In this document: piece by piece, positions 29,401 through 41,402 of the stretch | Position numbering within the stretch: the first letter of the stretch is position 1 | How the letters are laid out: each line of letters begins with the position of its first letter | Source: Gemmatimonadaceae bacterium | GTDB taxonomy: Bacteria; Gemmatimonadota; Gemmatimonadetes; Gemmatimonadales; Gemmatimonadaceae | Direction: 5' to 3' | DNA: 64,000 nt | Assembly: GCA_036504815.1 (NCBI GenBank) | Contig: DASXUN010000028.1 | Location: 1 to 64,000 of the forward strand | Program-made: the position numbers and the translations under genes | Notes under the pieces: model-generated | Told to the model about the DNA's origin: nothing | What the model saw: the letters and a program-made list of their open reading frames with translations, nothing else | Databases searched by the model: none

Positions 29401-29551
29401 GAGCGCCGGCTTCAGGCAGGCCGTCGGTCGGCACAGGAGGGAGCGAGTTCACGATGCGCGCAAAGTCTTCACGCCCGAGAATCTGTGGGTGCTCCCCGCA
29501 TCCCGCGAGCGCGTGGCGGCGGCACGCGAATGGTGAACGAACATGCGACAT
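26426..29551 (-). CDS. Membrane-anchored SARP-type AAA ATPase transcriptional regulator
   Basis: The 1041-residue protein has an N-terminal winged-helix plus BTAD segment as in SARP activators (about residues 50-285: LSLHVLGRLELVSAEG, HLIDLLWSDLEPERARANLR), then an AAA/STAND ATPase with Walker A ALAGTGKTR (about 330) and Walker B SVVLAIDDAHWAD (about 440). Near residue 740-760 there is one transmembrane helix (FAAVLALLVIGAWYL), followed by about 280 residues predicted extracytoplasmic. This order implies DNA binding inside and sensing outside the inner membrane. I know of no characterised protein with exactly this layout. The ATG at 29551 is used; a GTG at 29452 just before the SARP domain is an alternative. 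Confidence 0.85.
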   Translation of the reverse strand: MSHVRSPFACRRHALAGCGEHPQILGREDFARIVNSLPPVPTDGLPEAGAQRLSLHVLGRLELVSAEGVLRLGPGKPLALLAYLRSQSVHSATRPHLIDLLWSDLEPERARANLRQALLVLRRLLPDDALVSDGDLVILRAALTFDRDEFVAAADRGDFAAAIALYRGDFIPDLAVPGGAEFEMWCDIERRHLAALFARLLETVARADLAAGRAAAALPHARRLRDMDASRERSWRLLIEAEIAAEGVASARLEAERLAELLRNEGRPPEPATAQLFQRVRDVARPSPERGGALSAPEFVGRETQLARVLAAWGIVKRGRRQHLHVEALAGTGKTRLLEESCARLQAAGARVVRCGARRDERDVPFALGASVVTALARLPGSIAVAPGSMAALVAMAPDASTVFAAHADTATGDEAMRRRTVALADLLGAVTHEASVVLAIDDAHWADRASLNLLLVAMGRLAADARVLLLTAGREPWAGETGVERVSLPPLTTAQVDAMLQSLGGAGDAAWWDAFAAALRDAAGGVPFHVLQLLHAVVEKQLLMIDAEHWAAPNVPALLAALDASEAARMRVAQLSVEARAVLRVLCVGAAPSTEVVAAAVSAERTNVESVLLALEVRGYARRMPDGGWATAHDEITDLIVAQSDAPSLASARLGLALALAAEQGVGVVEMRRIIALLVQAGSDDEVAGVLRAWVRRGEVPAVGVPTVDLLPPGLSDERTLALRTAVRRTLPRRGRDHRTHWAFAAVLALLVIGAWYLTRPAKLVMVQAPIPSNGEEVMDRAPVIGVHDRLGRRLRVTGLRVSVRGAPGQNPGGRLTAETVDGEATFDSLSMGRKEGQSSELNFEAKGLTSVRWIHEWIGGSKLRLRSGVINGQLLSGPVPVVRVRPGEPLVGRVSLLYSSLWTTATVFLGATATWERRETDTASVRSLVTPLDSGRIEVPVRRVAPLLPGRYLLLWAFGAEPRAAFIFSSTNWTCGEPRWRNGDDLLDLPLDTLRAAALEGAAYWKIVRCWKDRGPVPPYRVESPIGIAAVEVHVSREP

Positions 29552-29616
29552 CGTTCGCGCCGCGCGTCAGCCCCGCGTCAATCGACCATCGTAGGCATTG
29601 CCGCACTTCTCGACCA

Positions 29617-29654
29617 CCCCTCTCCCCTGCACCACACCCTGCACCCCGCACCCC
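29617..29654 (-). other. Putative G-quadruplex-forming tract between radC and the regulator gene
   Basis: On the minus strand five G-runs (4, 4, 3, 4 and 4) are separated by loops of 3, 4, 9 and 3 bases (GGGGTGCGGGGTGCAGGG and so on). The tract is built from degenerate GGTGCAGG words and lies in the 113-base gap downstream of radC. The rest of the gap holds no gene. Confidence 0.55.
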
Positions 29655-29664
29655 TCCTCCTCGC

Positions 29665-30357
29665 TCAAAGAAACCCCATCTCCGCAAACGACAAGTATCT
29701 CCCCCGCCCGATGATCACGTGATCGTGCACCGGGATGTCGAGCAGTCGCCCGGCCGCCACCAGCTGTTCAGTCACGCTCCGGTCGTCCGCGCTCGGCGTC
29801 GGGTCGCCGCTCGGGTGGTTGTGCACGAGGATGATGGCCGCGGCCCGTTCGGCGATGGCCTCGCGAAAGACCTCGCGGGGATGGACGAGCGAGGAATTAA
29901 GTATGCCGCGCGTCACCAGCACATCGCGCCCCAGCCGGTGCTGGGCGTCGAGGATGGCGACGTGGAACTCCTCGACCGGCAGGTCCTCCAGTGTGGGCGC
30001 GAAGGAGCGCCAGACGTCGCGCGGCGCGCGCAGTGGACGTGCCTCGCCCGGCTCCTCGCTCGCCAGCCGCCGTCCGAGTTCCAGCGCGGCGTGGATGGCC
30101 ACGGCGCGCGTCGCGCCAAGCCCCGGCACCTCCGCCAGCGCGGCGAGCGGGCGATCGCCGAGGCGCCGGAGCGATCCATCGGCGCGGCTGAGCACGTCGT
30201 GGGCGAGAGTCAGCGCCGGTCGGCCGCGCGTTCCCGCGCCGATGACGAGGGCAAGCAACTCAGGCGCCGACAGCGCGCGGGCGCCGAGTGTACGGAGGCG
30301 CTCACGCGGCCGGTCGGGCGGCAGGAGCCCTTGAGGTGTGATGGCGAGAACCGTCAT
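29665..30357 (-). CDS. radC: RadC-family JAB-domain protein
   Basis: The 230-residue product has an N-terminal helix-hairpin-helix region (LAALAEVPGLGATRAVAIHAAL) and a C-terminal MPN/JAB metalloprotease-like fold with HNHPSGDPTPSADD, the RadC signature. Despite the name, a DNA-repair role is not established; function is unknown. The ATG at 30357 (MTVLAITPQG) is preferred over an upstream in-frame TTG. Confidence 0.93.
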   Translation of the reverse strand: MTVLAITPQGLLPPDRPRERLRTLGARALSAPELLALVIGAGTRGRPALTLAHDVLSRADGSLRRLGDRPLAALAEVPGLGATRAVAIHAALELGRRLASEEPGEARPLRAPRDVWRSFAPTLEDLPVEEFHVAILDAQHRLGRDVLVTRGILNSSLVHPREVFREAIAERAAAIILVHNHPSGDPTPSADDRSVTEQLVAAGRLLDIPVHDHVIIGRGRYLSFAEMGFL

Positions 30358-30393
30358 GCTCAACCGTATCAAGGGTCGCGCAGCGATCCGTCA

Positions 30394-30437
30394 CCAAAAC
30401 AGAGCGGCCCGGTGCGCACCATTGCACACCGGGCCGC
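30394..30437 (-). terminator. Rho-independent terminator after the DUF4384-like gene
   Basis: An 11 bp stem, GCGGCCCGGTG with CACCGGGCCGC (30404-30437), lies 17 bases past the stop at 30455 in the direction of transcription and is followed by TCTGTTTTGG. This fits an intrinsic terminator and separates radC from its upstream neighbour. Confidence 0.75.
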
Positions 30438-30454
30438 GACGATCCGAGTCGGCG

Positions 30455-31813
30455 TTACGGGTCCTTGGTCGTCGACGCGGGCCGGGCCGCGCTCACCGCC
30501 TCACGCGAAGCAGCACTGCGCTCGGCCTGGGCCTGCGACGCCGCCGAGGCCGCGGCGGCCGACGAGGCGGATGCGGCGGCTGACCCCGTCGAGGATGCGT
30601 TGTTGCCGTACTGCGGCGAACCCGTGCCGCCGGCCGTTCCGGTGGTCCAGCCGCCGGAGTTGGCGCGACGCGCCCCCGAAACGCCTTCAGTGGGCACCGA
30701 CCGGACGATCCACGGCACGAAGGCCTCGGACGCCGGGGTGACGTTGCCGCGCTGCAGGCCTGTCGGATCGACCGGCACGCCGACGGCGATCGTCCCCTGC
30801 GGTCCAACACCAGTCGTGCGAACGCCGCGCGCGAACGACTTGAAGCCTTCTTCGGATTCGCCGCCGCTCGGCCGATACGGGCGGTAGCCCTCTTCGGGGC
30901 GCATCGACGGGTTCACCGGTGTGGCGACCACGCCGCGGCGCAGCGGCACCGCCTGCTCCTCGACGATGGACTTCGACGGCACCTTCCGGGCCGGCAGCTG
31001 CAGCTTCTCGGTCGTGATGGTGTCGCCGCCGCCCGGCGTTCCGGTGGGCGTCGAGCCAGGCGAGTCGTAATAGTGGCGGATCGGGCAGTAGAACATGCCC
31101 GTGGCGAAGAAGTAGTCAGCCGGGATGTTGTACATGCCCGTCGGACAGTAGAACGCAATGCTCTGGCCCGCGTAGCGGTTGTACGCGTTGTTGTGATCGG
31201 TCACTTCGAGCACGTCCACGACGATGTCGTCGACCGTGCTCCCCAGCGGCATGATGGCATCCACGATGTCCGTCAGGAACGCGTCAGGGGCAATCACGGT
31301 GCTCGAGATCGCACGGAATCCCAAGGCCTGCTGCAGCCAATGTTGCGCGGCGTCCGGCGAGCCCACCTGCCGGAGCGGACGGCGCGACGCGACGAGGAGG
31401 AGCGTGCGCGTCGGGGCCAGGGACGACGCCCCCCATCCCGCCTCCGTCCCCGTCCAGCCCGTCGTGTAGTAGTACGAGATGATACGACCCTGATTGTCGA
31501 CCATCCACATCGGCCGGGCGTACGGCATGGCATAGTTCCAGCCGTAATACCGATACTGCGAGCGGAACGGCCGCGAGAGGAGATATTCGCCGGGTTCCAC
31601 CGGCTTGGCCGCCTGCGATGTGGTACGGGGGAAGAGCTGCTGCACGCCCTGTCCCGGAATGACTTCGAACACCGCCACATACGCCGGCTGGTCCACGAAG
31701 AAGCTCGGTTCGCTCGTTCCGTGGCGCAGCGACGCCTCGAGCGGCCGCGCCACCTGCGCGGCGGCTCCGACGGTGCACGCGGCCAGCAGGGCCGCCAACC
31801 TCAGGACTCGCAT
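30455..31813 (-). CDS. Secreted DUF4384-like protein with low-complexity C-terminus
   Basis: The 452-residue product has a signal peptide (MRVLRLAALLAACTVGAAAQ) and a beta-rich domain whose YVAVFEVIPGQGVQQLFP matches the pattern of DUF4384-type domains. A tyrosine-rich middle (SQYRYYGWNYAMPYARPMW) and cysteines at FYCPTGMY and FYCPIRHYY follow. The last about 60 residues are almost only Ala, Ser, Gln and Arg. Function is unknown; likely cell-surface or periplasmic. The ATG at 31813 has AGGG 5 bases upstream and opens the signal peptide. Confidence 0.78.
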   Translation of the reverse strand: MRVLRLAALLAACTVGAAAQVARPLEASLRHGTSEPSFFVDQPAYVAVFEVIPGQGVQQLFPRTTSQAAKPVEPGEYLLSRPFRSQYRYYGWNYAMPYARPMWMVDNQGRIISYYYTTGWTGTEAGWGASSLAPTRTLLLVASRRPLRQVGSPDAAQHWLQQALGFRAISSTVIAPDAFLTDIVDAIMPLGSTVDDIVVDVLEVTDHNNAYNRYAGQSIAFYCPTGMYNIPADYFFATGMFYCPIRHYYDSPGSTPTGTPGGGDTITTEKLQLPARKVPSKSIVEEQAVPLRRGVVATPVNPSMRPEEGYRPYRPSGGESEEGFKSFARGVRTTGVGPQGTIAVGVPVDPTGLQRGNVTPASEAFVPWIVRSVPTEGVSGARRANSGGWTTGTAGGTGSPQYGNNASSTGSAAASASSAAAASAASQAQAERSAASREAVSAARPASTTKDP

Positions 31814-31942
31814 GAACCCTCCCGCTCTGGACGGGTGCGTCAGGCCTCTAACTGAAACGTTGGGGGAGGCGACCGGCGATGCAATAGGGGACCGCACCAA
31901 ACCGTCGCTCTCGACGACGGGCACCCGTCCCCACGCATCGTC

Positions 31943-35185
<3,243 letters not shown>

Positions 35186-35195
35186 GCAGTATCCT

Positions 35196-35759
35196 CTATC
35201 GGTACAGGCCATGCGCCGCGATGTACGCGGCCACGGCGTCAGGCACGAACCCACGAATGGAGCGTCCGGCCGCCACGCGCGCGCGGATCTCGGTGGCCGA
35301 GACGTCGACGCGCCACGTCGGCAGCGCCCGCACGCCGGTGGGGAGCGCCAACTCCTCCCCGCCCCGCGAGAGCACCACCACTTCTGCCAGCTCCCGAATG
35401 ATCTCCGGTTCCCGCCACTTCGGCAGCAGGGCCGCCGCATCCATCCCAAGGAGCAGGAATAATGCCGCGTCCGGCTGTCGCGCCCGGCATGTCCGCAGCG
35501 TGTCCACCATGAACGAGACGCCGCCCCGCTCCAGTTCCAGCGCATCCACCCGGAACCGCGGGTCCCCCTGCACCGCCAGCCGCGTCATCGCCAGGCGATG
35601 CTCAGCCGGCGCCGAAGCGTCAGCCGCCTTCAGCGGCTGCTGCGCGGCCGGCACCCAGATCACCTGATCCAGCGTCAGCGACTCGACCGCATCGCCGGCC
35701 GCCAGCAGATGTCCCACGTGCGGCGGGTCAAACGTCCCGCCGAAAATGCCGATCCGCAC
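35196..35759 (-). CDS. nadD: Nicotinate-nucleotide adenylyltransferase
   Basis: NadD adenylates nicotinate mononucleotide in NAD biosynthesis. The 187-residue product has the nucleotidyltransferase motif GGTFDPPHVGH (residues 7-17) and the SATEIRARV motif near the C-terminus, which corresponds to the conserved SxTxIR. Start is GTG (GTGCGGATCGGC). It sits 3 bases after bamD and 10 before secA. Confidence 0.95.
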   Translation of the reverse strand: MRIGIFGGTFDPPHVGHLLAAGDAVESLTLDQVIWVPAAQQPLKAADASAPAEHRLAMTRLAVQGDPRFRVDALELERGGVSFMVDTLRTCRARQPDAALFLLLGMDAAALLPKWREPEIIRELAEVVVLSRGGEELALPTGVRALPTWRVDVSATEIRARVAAGRSIRGFVPDAVAAYIAAHGLYR

Positions 35760-35762
35760 GGT

Positions 35763-36557
35763 TCAGGGCGCCGGTTTGGCCGGCGCCGCCGTCGAGTCCT
35801 TGGCCGGCTTCATCCCGTCGCACGCCTTCGCGACGCCCGCGTCCTTCGGGTACAGCTCAAACAGCGTGGCGCAGACTTCGCGTGCGTCCTCGCGGTAGTT
35901 CATCGTCGGCGAGCGATACGCATTCACCATGCGGATCATCGCCTGCCGCGCCCGGTCGGTGTTGGGGTAGTTCTTGACGACGTCGCGGAAGTAGATGATG
36001 GCCGAATCGTAGGCCTTGCGGCGGAAGTAGGCGTCACCCGTGTCGAAGTCCTTGGTGGCGAACCACTCGTCGAGGCGCTTCAGCTCGGCGTCGGCCTTCG
36101 GCTTGAAGGGCGACTCCGGATACAGCGTGATGAGCAGGCGATACTGCACCTGCGCCAGCTGCCCGTATTGCGGGTCGAGCGCCGGACGGCGCCAGAGCCG
36201 CGAGTAGCTGCGCCCCGACTCGTACAGGGCGTCGTCCGCGAGCGAGTCGTCGGCAAAGTTCTCGGCGAGCTTGGTGTACTCCTGCGCCGCCAGCAGATGC
36301 TCGGAGCGCCCGGTGTGCGCCTTGGCGAGGTACCAGTGCGCGCGCGACAGCAGCGAGTCGCCGGCCGGCAGGTCGAGCGTCAGCTTCTCGAACCCCGTCA
36401 CGGCGTCATCCCACTTCTTCTTGTGGAAGCGGTCGAGCGACGCGGTGTAGAGCTTCTCGCTGGTCGGATACTTGCGAAGACTGAACGCCGGCCGGCACGC
36501 CGGCAGCACGAGGGCCGCGGCAAGCAGGATGGCGGGGATGCGGAAACGGAGGGTCAC
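35763..36557 (-). CDS. bamD: Outer-membrane assembly lipoprotein BamD
   Basis: BamD is the essential TPR lipoprotein of the beta-barrel assembly machine. The 264-residue product has a lipoprotein signal ending LPAC (Cys21) and TPR helices with the typical spacing (KLYTASLDRFHKKKWDDAVTG, YPESPFKPKADAELKRLDEW, FRDVVKNYPNTDRARQAM). The GTG start has no clear Shine-Dalgarno. BamA is not in the window. Confidence 0.92.
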   Translation of the reverse strand: MTLRFRIPAILLAAALVLPACRPAFSLRKYPTSEKLYTASLDRFHKKKWDDAVTGFEKLTLDLPAGDSLLSRAHWYLAKAHTGRSEHLLAAQEYTKLAENFADDSLADDALYESGRSYSRLWRRPALDPQYGQLAQVQYRLLITLYPESPFKPKADAELKRLDEWFATKDFDTGDAYFRRKAYDSAIIYFRDVVKNYPNTDRARQAMIRMVNAYRSPTMNYREDAREVCATLFELYPKDAGVAKACDGMKPAKDSTAAPAKPAP

Positions 36558-36597
36558 GTCGGAAAGGTACCCGGAGAGGGGGCGATGGTTCGGCAGG

Positions 36598-37557
36598 TCA
36601 ACGGCCGCGCGGCGCCATGCGCGGCGAGCCGGCCAGGGTGCGGAAGTAGTCGATGGTGCGCTGGACTCCGGTGCGGACGTCGATCTGCGGCGTCCACCCG
36701 AGCAGGGTCCGGGCGCGCGTGATGTCCGGCTTGCGCACCTTGGGGTCGTCCTCGGGGAGCGGTTCGTGCACGATGCGCGACGCGGAGCCCGTCAGCTCGA
36801 CGACGATCTCGGCGAGCTGGCGCACCGTGTACTCGTCAGGGTTGCCGATGTTGCACGGATTGGCGTCACCCTTCAGGAAGAGCTGGTACAGCCCTTCCAC
36901 CTCGTCCTCCACGTAACAGAACGAGCGGGTCTGCGAGCCATCGCCGTAGATGGTGATGGGCTCGCCATTGAGCGCCTGCACGATGAAGTTCGACACCACG
37001 CGGCCGTCGCGGGGACGCATGCGCGGCCCGTAGGTGTTGAAGATCCGCACGATGCGCGTATCGAGCCCGTGCGTGCGGTGATACGCCATGGTGATCGCCT
37101 CGGCGAAGCGCTTGGCCTCGTCGTAGACGCCGCGCGGGCCGATGGGATTCACGTTTCCCCAGTACGACTCGACCTGCGGATGGACGAGCGGGTCGCCGTA
37201 CACCTCGCTGGTGGACGCCAGGAAGAACCGCGCCCCCTTGGCCTTGGCGATGCCCAGCGCGTTGTGCGTCCCCAGCGATCCCACCTTGAGCGTCTGGATC
37301 GGCAGCTCGAGATAATCGATGGGGCTCGCCGGCGAGGCGAAGTGCAGCACGCCGTCGAGCGGGCCGGCGACATACGTGAACTCGGAGATGTTGTGCCGCA
37401 GGAACGAGAAGCGGTCGTTCCCAATCAGGTGCGCGATGTTGTCGGGGTGGCCCGTGACGAAATTGTCGAGCCCCACCACCTCATGGCCGTCGCGCAGGAA
37501 ACGGTCGCACAAGTGCGAGCCGAGAAAGCCCGCCGCGCCGGTGATGAGCACTCTCAT
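36598..37557 (-). CDS. uxs: UDP-glucuronic acid decarboxylase (UDP-xylose synthase)
   Basis: This SDR enzyme oxidises and decarboxylates UDP-glucuronate to UDP-xylose. The 319-residue product has GAAGFLGSH (residues 7-15), STSEVYGDP with the conserved Glu118, and the catalytic Tyr145/Lys149 (YDEAKR); [12 protein letters not shown] is characteristic of UXS enzymes. The ATG at 37557 overlaps the ugd TGA by 4 bases, so product and substrate enzymes are co-translated. The upstream in-frame extension lies inside ugd and is not real. Confidence 0.94.
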   Translation of the reverse strand: MRVLITGAAGFLGSHLCDRFLRDGHEVVGLDNFVTGHPDNIAHLIGNDRFSFLRHNISEFTYVAGPLDGVLHFASPASPIDYLELPIQTLKVGSLGTHNALGIAKAKGARFFLASTSEVYGDPLVHPQVESYWGNVNPIGPRGVYDEAKRFAEAITMAYHRTHGLDTRIVRIFNTYGPRMRPRDGRVVSNFIVQALNGEPITIYGDGSQTRSFCYVEDEVEGLYQLFLKGDANPCNIGNPDEYTVRQLAEIVVELTGSASRIVHEPLPEDDPKVRKPDITRARTLLGWTPQIDVRTGVQRTIDYFRTLAGSPRMAPRGR

Positions 37558-38858
37558 GCGCGCTCCCGCCCGATGGAGCGATAGGTGAAGCCGAACTTCG
37601 CCATCTTCGCCGGATCGTACAGGTTGCGGCCGTCGATCAGCACCGGCGCCTTGAGCGTCGCGTGAATGCGCGCGAAATCCGGGAACCGGTATTCGTTCCA
37701 GTCGGTCACCACGACGAGCGCATCGGCGCCCTCGAGGGCGGCGTAGTTCGTCTCGGCGTAGGTGATCGTGTCGCCGAGTCGGCGCCGCGCCTCCGGCATC
37801 GCGGCCGGGTCGTGCGCGCAGACCGTGCCGCCCGACTTCAGGATGGCATCGATGAGCACCAGCGCCGGCGATTCGCGCATGTCGTCGGTGTTCGCCTTGA
37901 ACGACAGCCCCCAGACGGCGATCCGCTTCCCCTGCAGCGAGCCGAGCGCCGCGGCGAGCTTGGCGCCGAGCACCGTCTTCTGGCGCGCATTCGCGGACTC
38001 GACGGCCTCGAGCACCGCGAGCGGCGCGTCGACGCGGTGCGCGGTGCGCAGCAGCGCCTGCACGTCCTTGGGGAAGCACGAACCGCCGTACCCCGGACCC
38101 GGGAAGAGGAAGGCGGACCCGATGCGCGAATCGCTGCCGATGCCCTTGCGCACGAGATCGACGTTGGCGCCGACCTTCTCGCACAATCCGGCGATCTCGT
38201 TCATGAACGAGATGCGCGTCGCGAGCATCGAGTTGGCGGCGTACTTGGTCATCTCCGCCGACGGGATGTCCATGAAGATGATCGGCTTGCCGGTGCGCAC
38301 GAACGGCGCGTACAGCTCGGCCATCACCGAGCGCGCGAAGTCGCTCTCGACGCCGAGCACGACGCGGTCGGGCTTGAGGAAGTCGTCGATGGCCGCCCCT
38401 TCCTTGAGGAACTCGGGATTGGAGCAGACGTGGAACGGGAACTTCGCGTTTGCGGCCACCGCGGCGCGCACCTTCTCGGCCGTGCCGACCGGGACGGTCG
38501 ATTTCGTGACGACGACGATTTCGCGCGCCATGAAGCGGCCGATGGTGTCGGCCACGGCCAGCACGTGCTTGAGGTCGGCCGAGCCGTCCTCGTCCGGCGG
38601 CGTGCCGACGGCGATAAAGACGACGTCCGCCGAAGCGACGGCCCCAGCGATGTCGATCGTGAACTTGAGGCGTCCCGCGCCCTGGTTGCGCTCGACGAGC
38701 GTGTCCAGTCCGGGTTCGTAGATCGGCAGGACGTTCTTCTTCAGTCCGTCGATCTTGGCCTGGTCAATATCGGCGCACGTGACGTTCGAGCCGGTCTCGG
38801 CGAAGCAGGCGCCGGCGACCAGGCCGACATATCCGGATCCGATGACGGTGATGTTCAT
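37554..38858 (-). CDS. ugd: UDP-glucose 6-dehydrogenase
   Basis: Ugd oxidises UDP-glucose to UDP-glucuronate with two NAD+. The 434-residue product has the Rossmann start [15 protein letters not shown], the catalytic cysteine in [12 protein letters not shown] (Cys261), and [16 protein letters not shown]. Its product feeds uxs directly downstream (ATGA overlap). The 45-base gap upstream is filled mostly by a heptad repeat. Confidence 0.97.
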   Translation of the reverse strand: MNITVIGSGYVGLVAGACFAETGSNVTCADIDQAKIDGLKKNVLPIYEPGLDTLVERNQGAGRLKFTIDIAGAVASADVVFIAVGTPPDEDGSADLKHVLAVADTIGRFMAREIVVVTKSTVPVGTAEKVRAAVAANAKFPFHVCSNPEFLKEGAAIDDFLKPDRVVLGVESDFARSVMAELYAPFVRTGKPIIFMDIPSAEMTKYAANSMLATRISFMNEIAGLCEKVGANVDLVRKGIGSDSRIGSAFLFPGPGYGGSCFPKDVQALLRTAHRVDAPLAVLEAVESANARQKTVLGAKLAAALGSLQGKRIAVWGLSFKANTDDMRESPALVLIDAILKSGGTVCAHDPAAMPEARRRLGDTITYAETNYAALEGADALVVVTDWNEYRFPDFARIHATLKAPVLIDGRNLYDPAKMAKFGFTYRSIGRERA

Positions 38859-38865
38859 CGACAGT

Positions 38866-38894
38866 GATGGCGGATGGCAGATGGCGGATGGCAG
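38866..38894. repeat. GATGGCR heptad repeat upstream of ugd
   Basis: Four perfect heptads (GATGGCG GATGGCA GATGGCG GATGGCA) begin 7 bases before the ugd ATG. The 12-mer GGCGGATGGCAG occurs twice here (38869-38880 and 38883-38894), twice before gmd, and once in the TPR lipoprotein gene. Confidence 0.9.
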
Positions 38895-38903
38895 AACATT
38901 CGA

Positions 38904-40253
38904 TCAGACCGCTGCGTGCTGGCGGGGAGCGTCGGGGGTGAGCGAGACGATGCGGGCCTTGCCGGGCTTGAGGCCGGCCGTGGCGTGGCGGGTGTCCACC
39001 ACCAGCGAGGCGAGGTTGACCACGCGCTGGTAGTCCACCGCCTTGTGATTCGTGACGACCACCACGACGTCGGCGGCGACGAGCACTTCATCTGTCAGCG
39101 ACACGCCCACCACCTCGTGCCCGTCCTCGCGGAAGCGCGGCACGTGCGGATCGTGGTACTCCACATGCGCGCCCTGCGCCTCGAGCAGCTTGATCACGTC
39201 CAGCGCCGGGCTCTCGCGCATGTCGTCGATGTCGTTCTTGTAGGCGACGCCGAGCACGAGCACGCGCGAGCCGTTGACCGCCTTCTTCACGTCGTTGAGC
39301 GCGCGGGCGACCTTCTCGACGACGTACGCCGGCATCGCGCTGTTGATCTCGCTCGCGAGGTCGATGAAGCGCGTCTTGTAGTTCAGCGTGCGCATCTTCC
39401 ACGCGAGGTAGTGCGGATCGAGCGGAATGCAGTGCCCGCCGATGCCGGGGCCCGGCGTGAACTTCATGAAGCCGAACGGCTTGGTGGCCGCGGCCTCGAT
39501 CACTTCCCAGACATCCACGCCCAGCCGGTCGCAGACGATCGCCATCTCGTTCACGAGCCCGATGTTGACCGACCGGAAGGTGTTCTCCAGCAGCTTCACC
39601 AGTTCCGCCGCCTCCGGCGACGACACCGGCACGGTGCGGTCGATGCACGACGAGTACAGGCGCGACGCCATGTCCGTGCAGGCCGTCGTGATGCCGCCCA
39701 CGACCTTGGGCGTGTTCTTGGTGTTGTAGACCGGGTTGCCCGGATCGACGCGTTCGGGCGAGAAGGCGAGGAAGGCATCCTCGCCGATGGTCAGGCCGCG
39801 CGCTTCGAGCGCCGGCAGCAGCAGGTCGCGCGTGGTGCCGGGATAGGTCGTGCTCTCGAGCACCACGAGCATGCCCGGGTGCGCATGGCGCGCCACGGTG
39901 TCGGTGGCCGAGATCACGTACGACATGTCGGGATCGCGCGTCTTGGCGAGCGGCGTCGGCACGGCGATGGACACCGTGTCCACCTCGCCCAGCCGGGCCT
40001 CGTCGGTGGTCGCCTCGAAGCGCCCGCCCTTCACGTGCTTCGCCACCTGCGCGGCCGGCACGTCCTGGATGTGCGACTCGCCGCGCATCAGCAGGTCGCA
40101 GACGCGCTGCTGCACGTCGTACCCGATCACGTGGAATCCGGCCTCGCAGAGCTCCATCACCAGCGGGAGTCCCACGTAGCCCAGCCCCACCACGGCACAG
40201 ACGGCCTGGCGGGACTCGATGCGCTGCTGCAGCCGATCGCGAATGCTCGTCAT
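38904..40253 (-). CDS. wbpA: UDP-N-acetylglucosamine 6-dehydrogenase (WbpA-like)
   Basis: This UDP-sugar dehydrogenase of 449 residues has GLGYVGLPLVMELCEAG, the active-site cysteine in GPGIGGHCIPLDP (Cys275), and [16 protein letters not shown]. The IGGHCIP form and the company of wbpB, wbpE and wbpD fit the enzyme that oxidises UDP-GlcNAc to UDP-GlcNAc-uronate, the first step toward UDP-2,3-diacetamido-2,3-dideoxyglucuronate. A UDP-ManNAc dehydrogenase is possible on sequence alone; context argues against it. Confidence 0.9.
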   Translation of the reverse strand: MTSIRDRLQQRIESRQAVCAVVGLGYVGLPLVMELCEAGFHVIGYDVQQRVCDLLMRGESHIQDVPAAQVAKHVKGGRFEATTDEARLGEVDTVSIAVPTPLAKTRDPDMSYVISATDTVARHAHPGMLVVLESTTYPGTTRDLLLPALEARGLTIGEDAFLAFSPERVDPGNPVYNTKNTPKVVGGITTACTDMASRLYSSCIDRTVPVSSPEAAELVKLLENTFRSVNIGLVNEMAIVCDRLGVDVWEVIEAAATKPFGFMKFTPGPGIGGHCIPLDPHYLAWKMRTLNYKTRFIDLASEINSAMPAYVVEKVARALNDVKKAVNGSRVLVLGVAYKNDIDDMRESPALDVIKLLEAQGAHVEYHDPHVPRFREDGHEVVGVSLTDEVLVAADVVVVVTNHKAVDYQRVVNLASLVVDTRHATAGLKPGKARIVSLTPDAPRQHAAV

Positions 40254-40271
40254 CGTTGGCCTGGCCTCGGG

Positions 40272-41384
40272 TTACTTGCCGAAGAAGCCGCGCACCGCCG
40301 ACACGACCTCGTCGAGCTGCGCCGGCGTGAGCTCGGGGTAGATCGGGAGCGAGACGACTTCCTTCGACGCCCGCTCGGCCTCGGGACACTGCCCTTCCTT
40401 GTAGCCGAGGTAGGCGAAGCACGGCTGCAGGTGCAGCGGAAGCGGGTAGTAGACCGAATGGCCGATCCCCTTCGAGGCGAGGTGCGCCTTGAACTCATCG
40501 CGGCGCGGCACGCGGAGGGTGTACTGGTTGAAGATCGACTCGCTCACCGGCTCGGTGTACGGCGTCGTGATCTCGGCGACATCGGCGAACGCCTGGTTGT
40601 AGAACGCAGCGTTGGCGCGGCGCTTGGCGCTCCACTGCGCGAGGTGCGGAAGCTTGGCCAGCAGTGCCGCCGCCTGCAGCGCGTCGAGACGCGAGTTGTA
40701 GCCGACGATCTCGTGGATGTATGTCTTGGTGCTGCCGTGCGTGCGGAGGCGCATGAGTTCGTTGTAGAGCCCCTCGTCCTGCGTCACCACCGCGCCGCCA
40801 TCGCCGTAGCCGCCCAAGTTCTTGGACGGGAAGAAGGAGAAGGTGCCGATGGTCGCCGCTTCGCCCGCCATGCGCCAGGTGCCGTCGATCTTGCGGCGCG
40901 CGCCGATGCTCTGCGCCGCGTCCTCGATCACGGGAATGTCCTTGGCCACCTTGGCCACCGCCTCGACCGCCGCCACCTGGCCGAACAGGTCGACGGGAAC
41001 GACGGCCTTCGTTTTCGAGGTGATCGCCGCGCCCACCGCCGCCGGATCGATGTTGAACGTCTTCGGGTCGATGTCCACGAAGACCGGCGTGGCGCCGACG
41101 TTGTGGATGGCGCCCGCGGTCGCGAAGAAGGTGAAGGGCGACGTGACGACTTCCGTTCCGGCCACCGCCCCCACCGCGCGATACGCGATCAGCAGCGCGT
41201 CGGTGCCGCTGGCGCAGCCCACGGCATACCTGGCGTTCGACAGCTTGGCCACCTCAGCCTCGAGGTCGGCAACCGGCTTGCCGAGGATGAACGCCTGGTC
41301 ATCCACGACCTTCATGATGGACGCGACGACCTCGTCGCGGATGGTCGCGTGCTGCGCGCGGAGGTCGAGCAGAGGGACGGACAT
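40272..41384 (-). CDS. wbpE: PLP-dependent 3-aminotransferase (WbpE-like)
   Basis: A DegT/DnrJ/EryC1-family aminotransferase of 370 residues with PLP-binding ASGTDALLIAYRA, EDAAQSIGA and the Schiff-base lysine in SFFPSKNLGGYGDGG (Lys188). In the known pathway it transfers an amino group from glutamate to the 3-keto UDP sugar made by WbpB. It lies 18 bases before wbpA. A 248-base gap upstream contains a long palindrome and an AT-rich possible promoter, so it may be transcribed separately from wbpD-wbpB. Confidence 0.92.
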   Translation of the reverse strand: MSVPLLDLRAQHATIRDEVVASIMKVVDDQAFILGKPVADLEAEVAKLSNARYAVGCASGTDALLIAYRAVGAVAGTEVVTSPFTFFATAGAIHNVGATPVFVDIDPKTFNIDPAAVGAAITSKTKAVVPVDLFGQVAAVEAVAKVAKDIPVIEDAAQSIGARRKIDGTWRMAGEAATIGTFSFFPSKNLGGYGDGGAVVTQDEGLYNELMRLRTHGSTKTYIHEIVGYNSRLDALQAAALLAKLPHLAQWSAKRRANAAFYNQAFADVAEITTPYTEPVSESIFNQYTLRVPRRDEFKAHLASKGIGHSVYYPLPLHLQPCFAYLGYKEGQCPEAERASKEVVSLPIYPELTPAQLDEVVSAVRGFFGK

Positions 41385-41402
41385 GGGCGGGTATGGGAAA
41401 GG

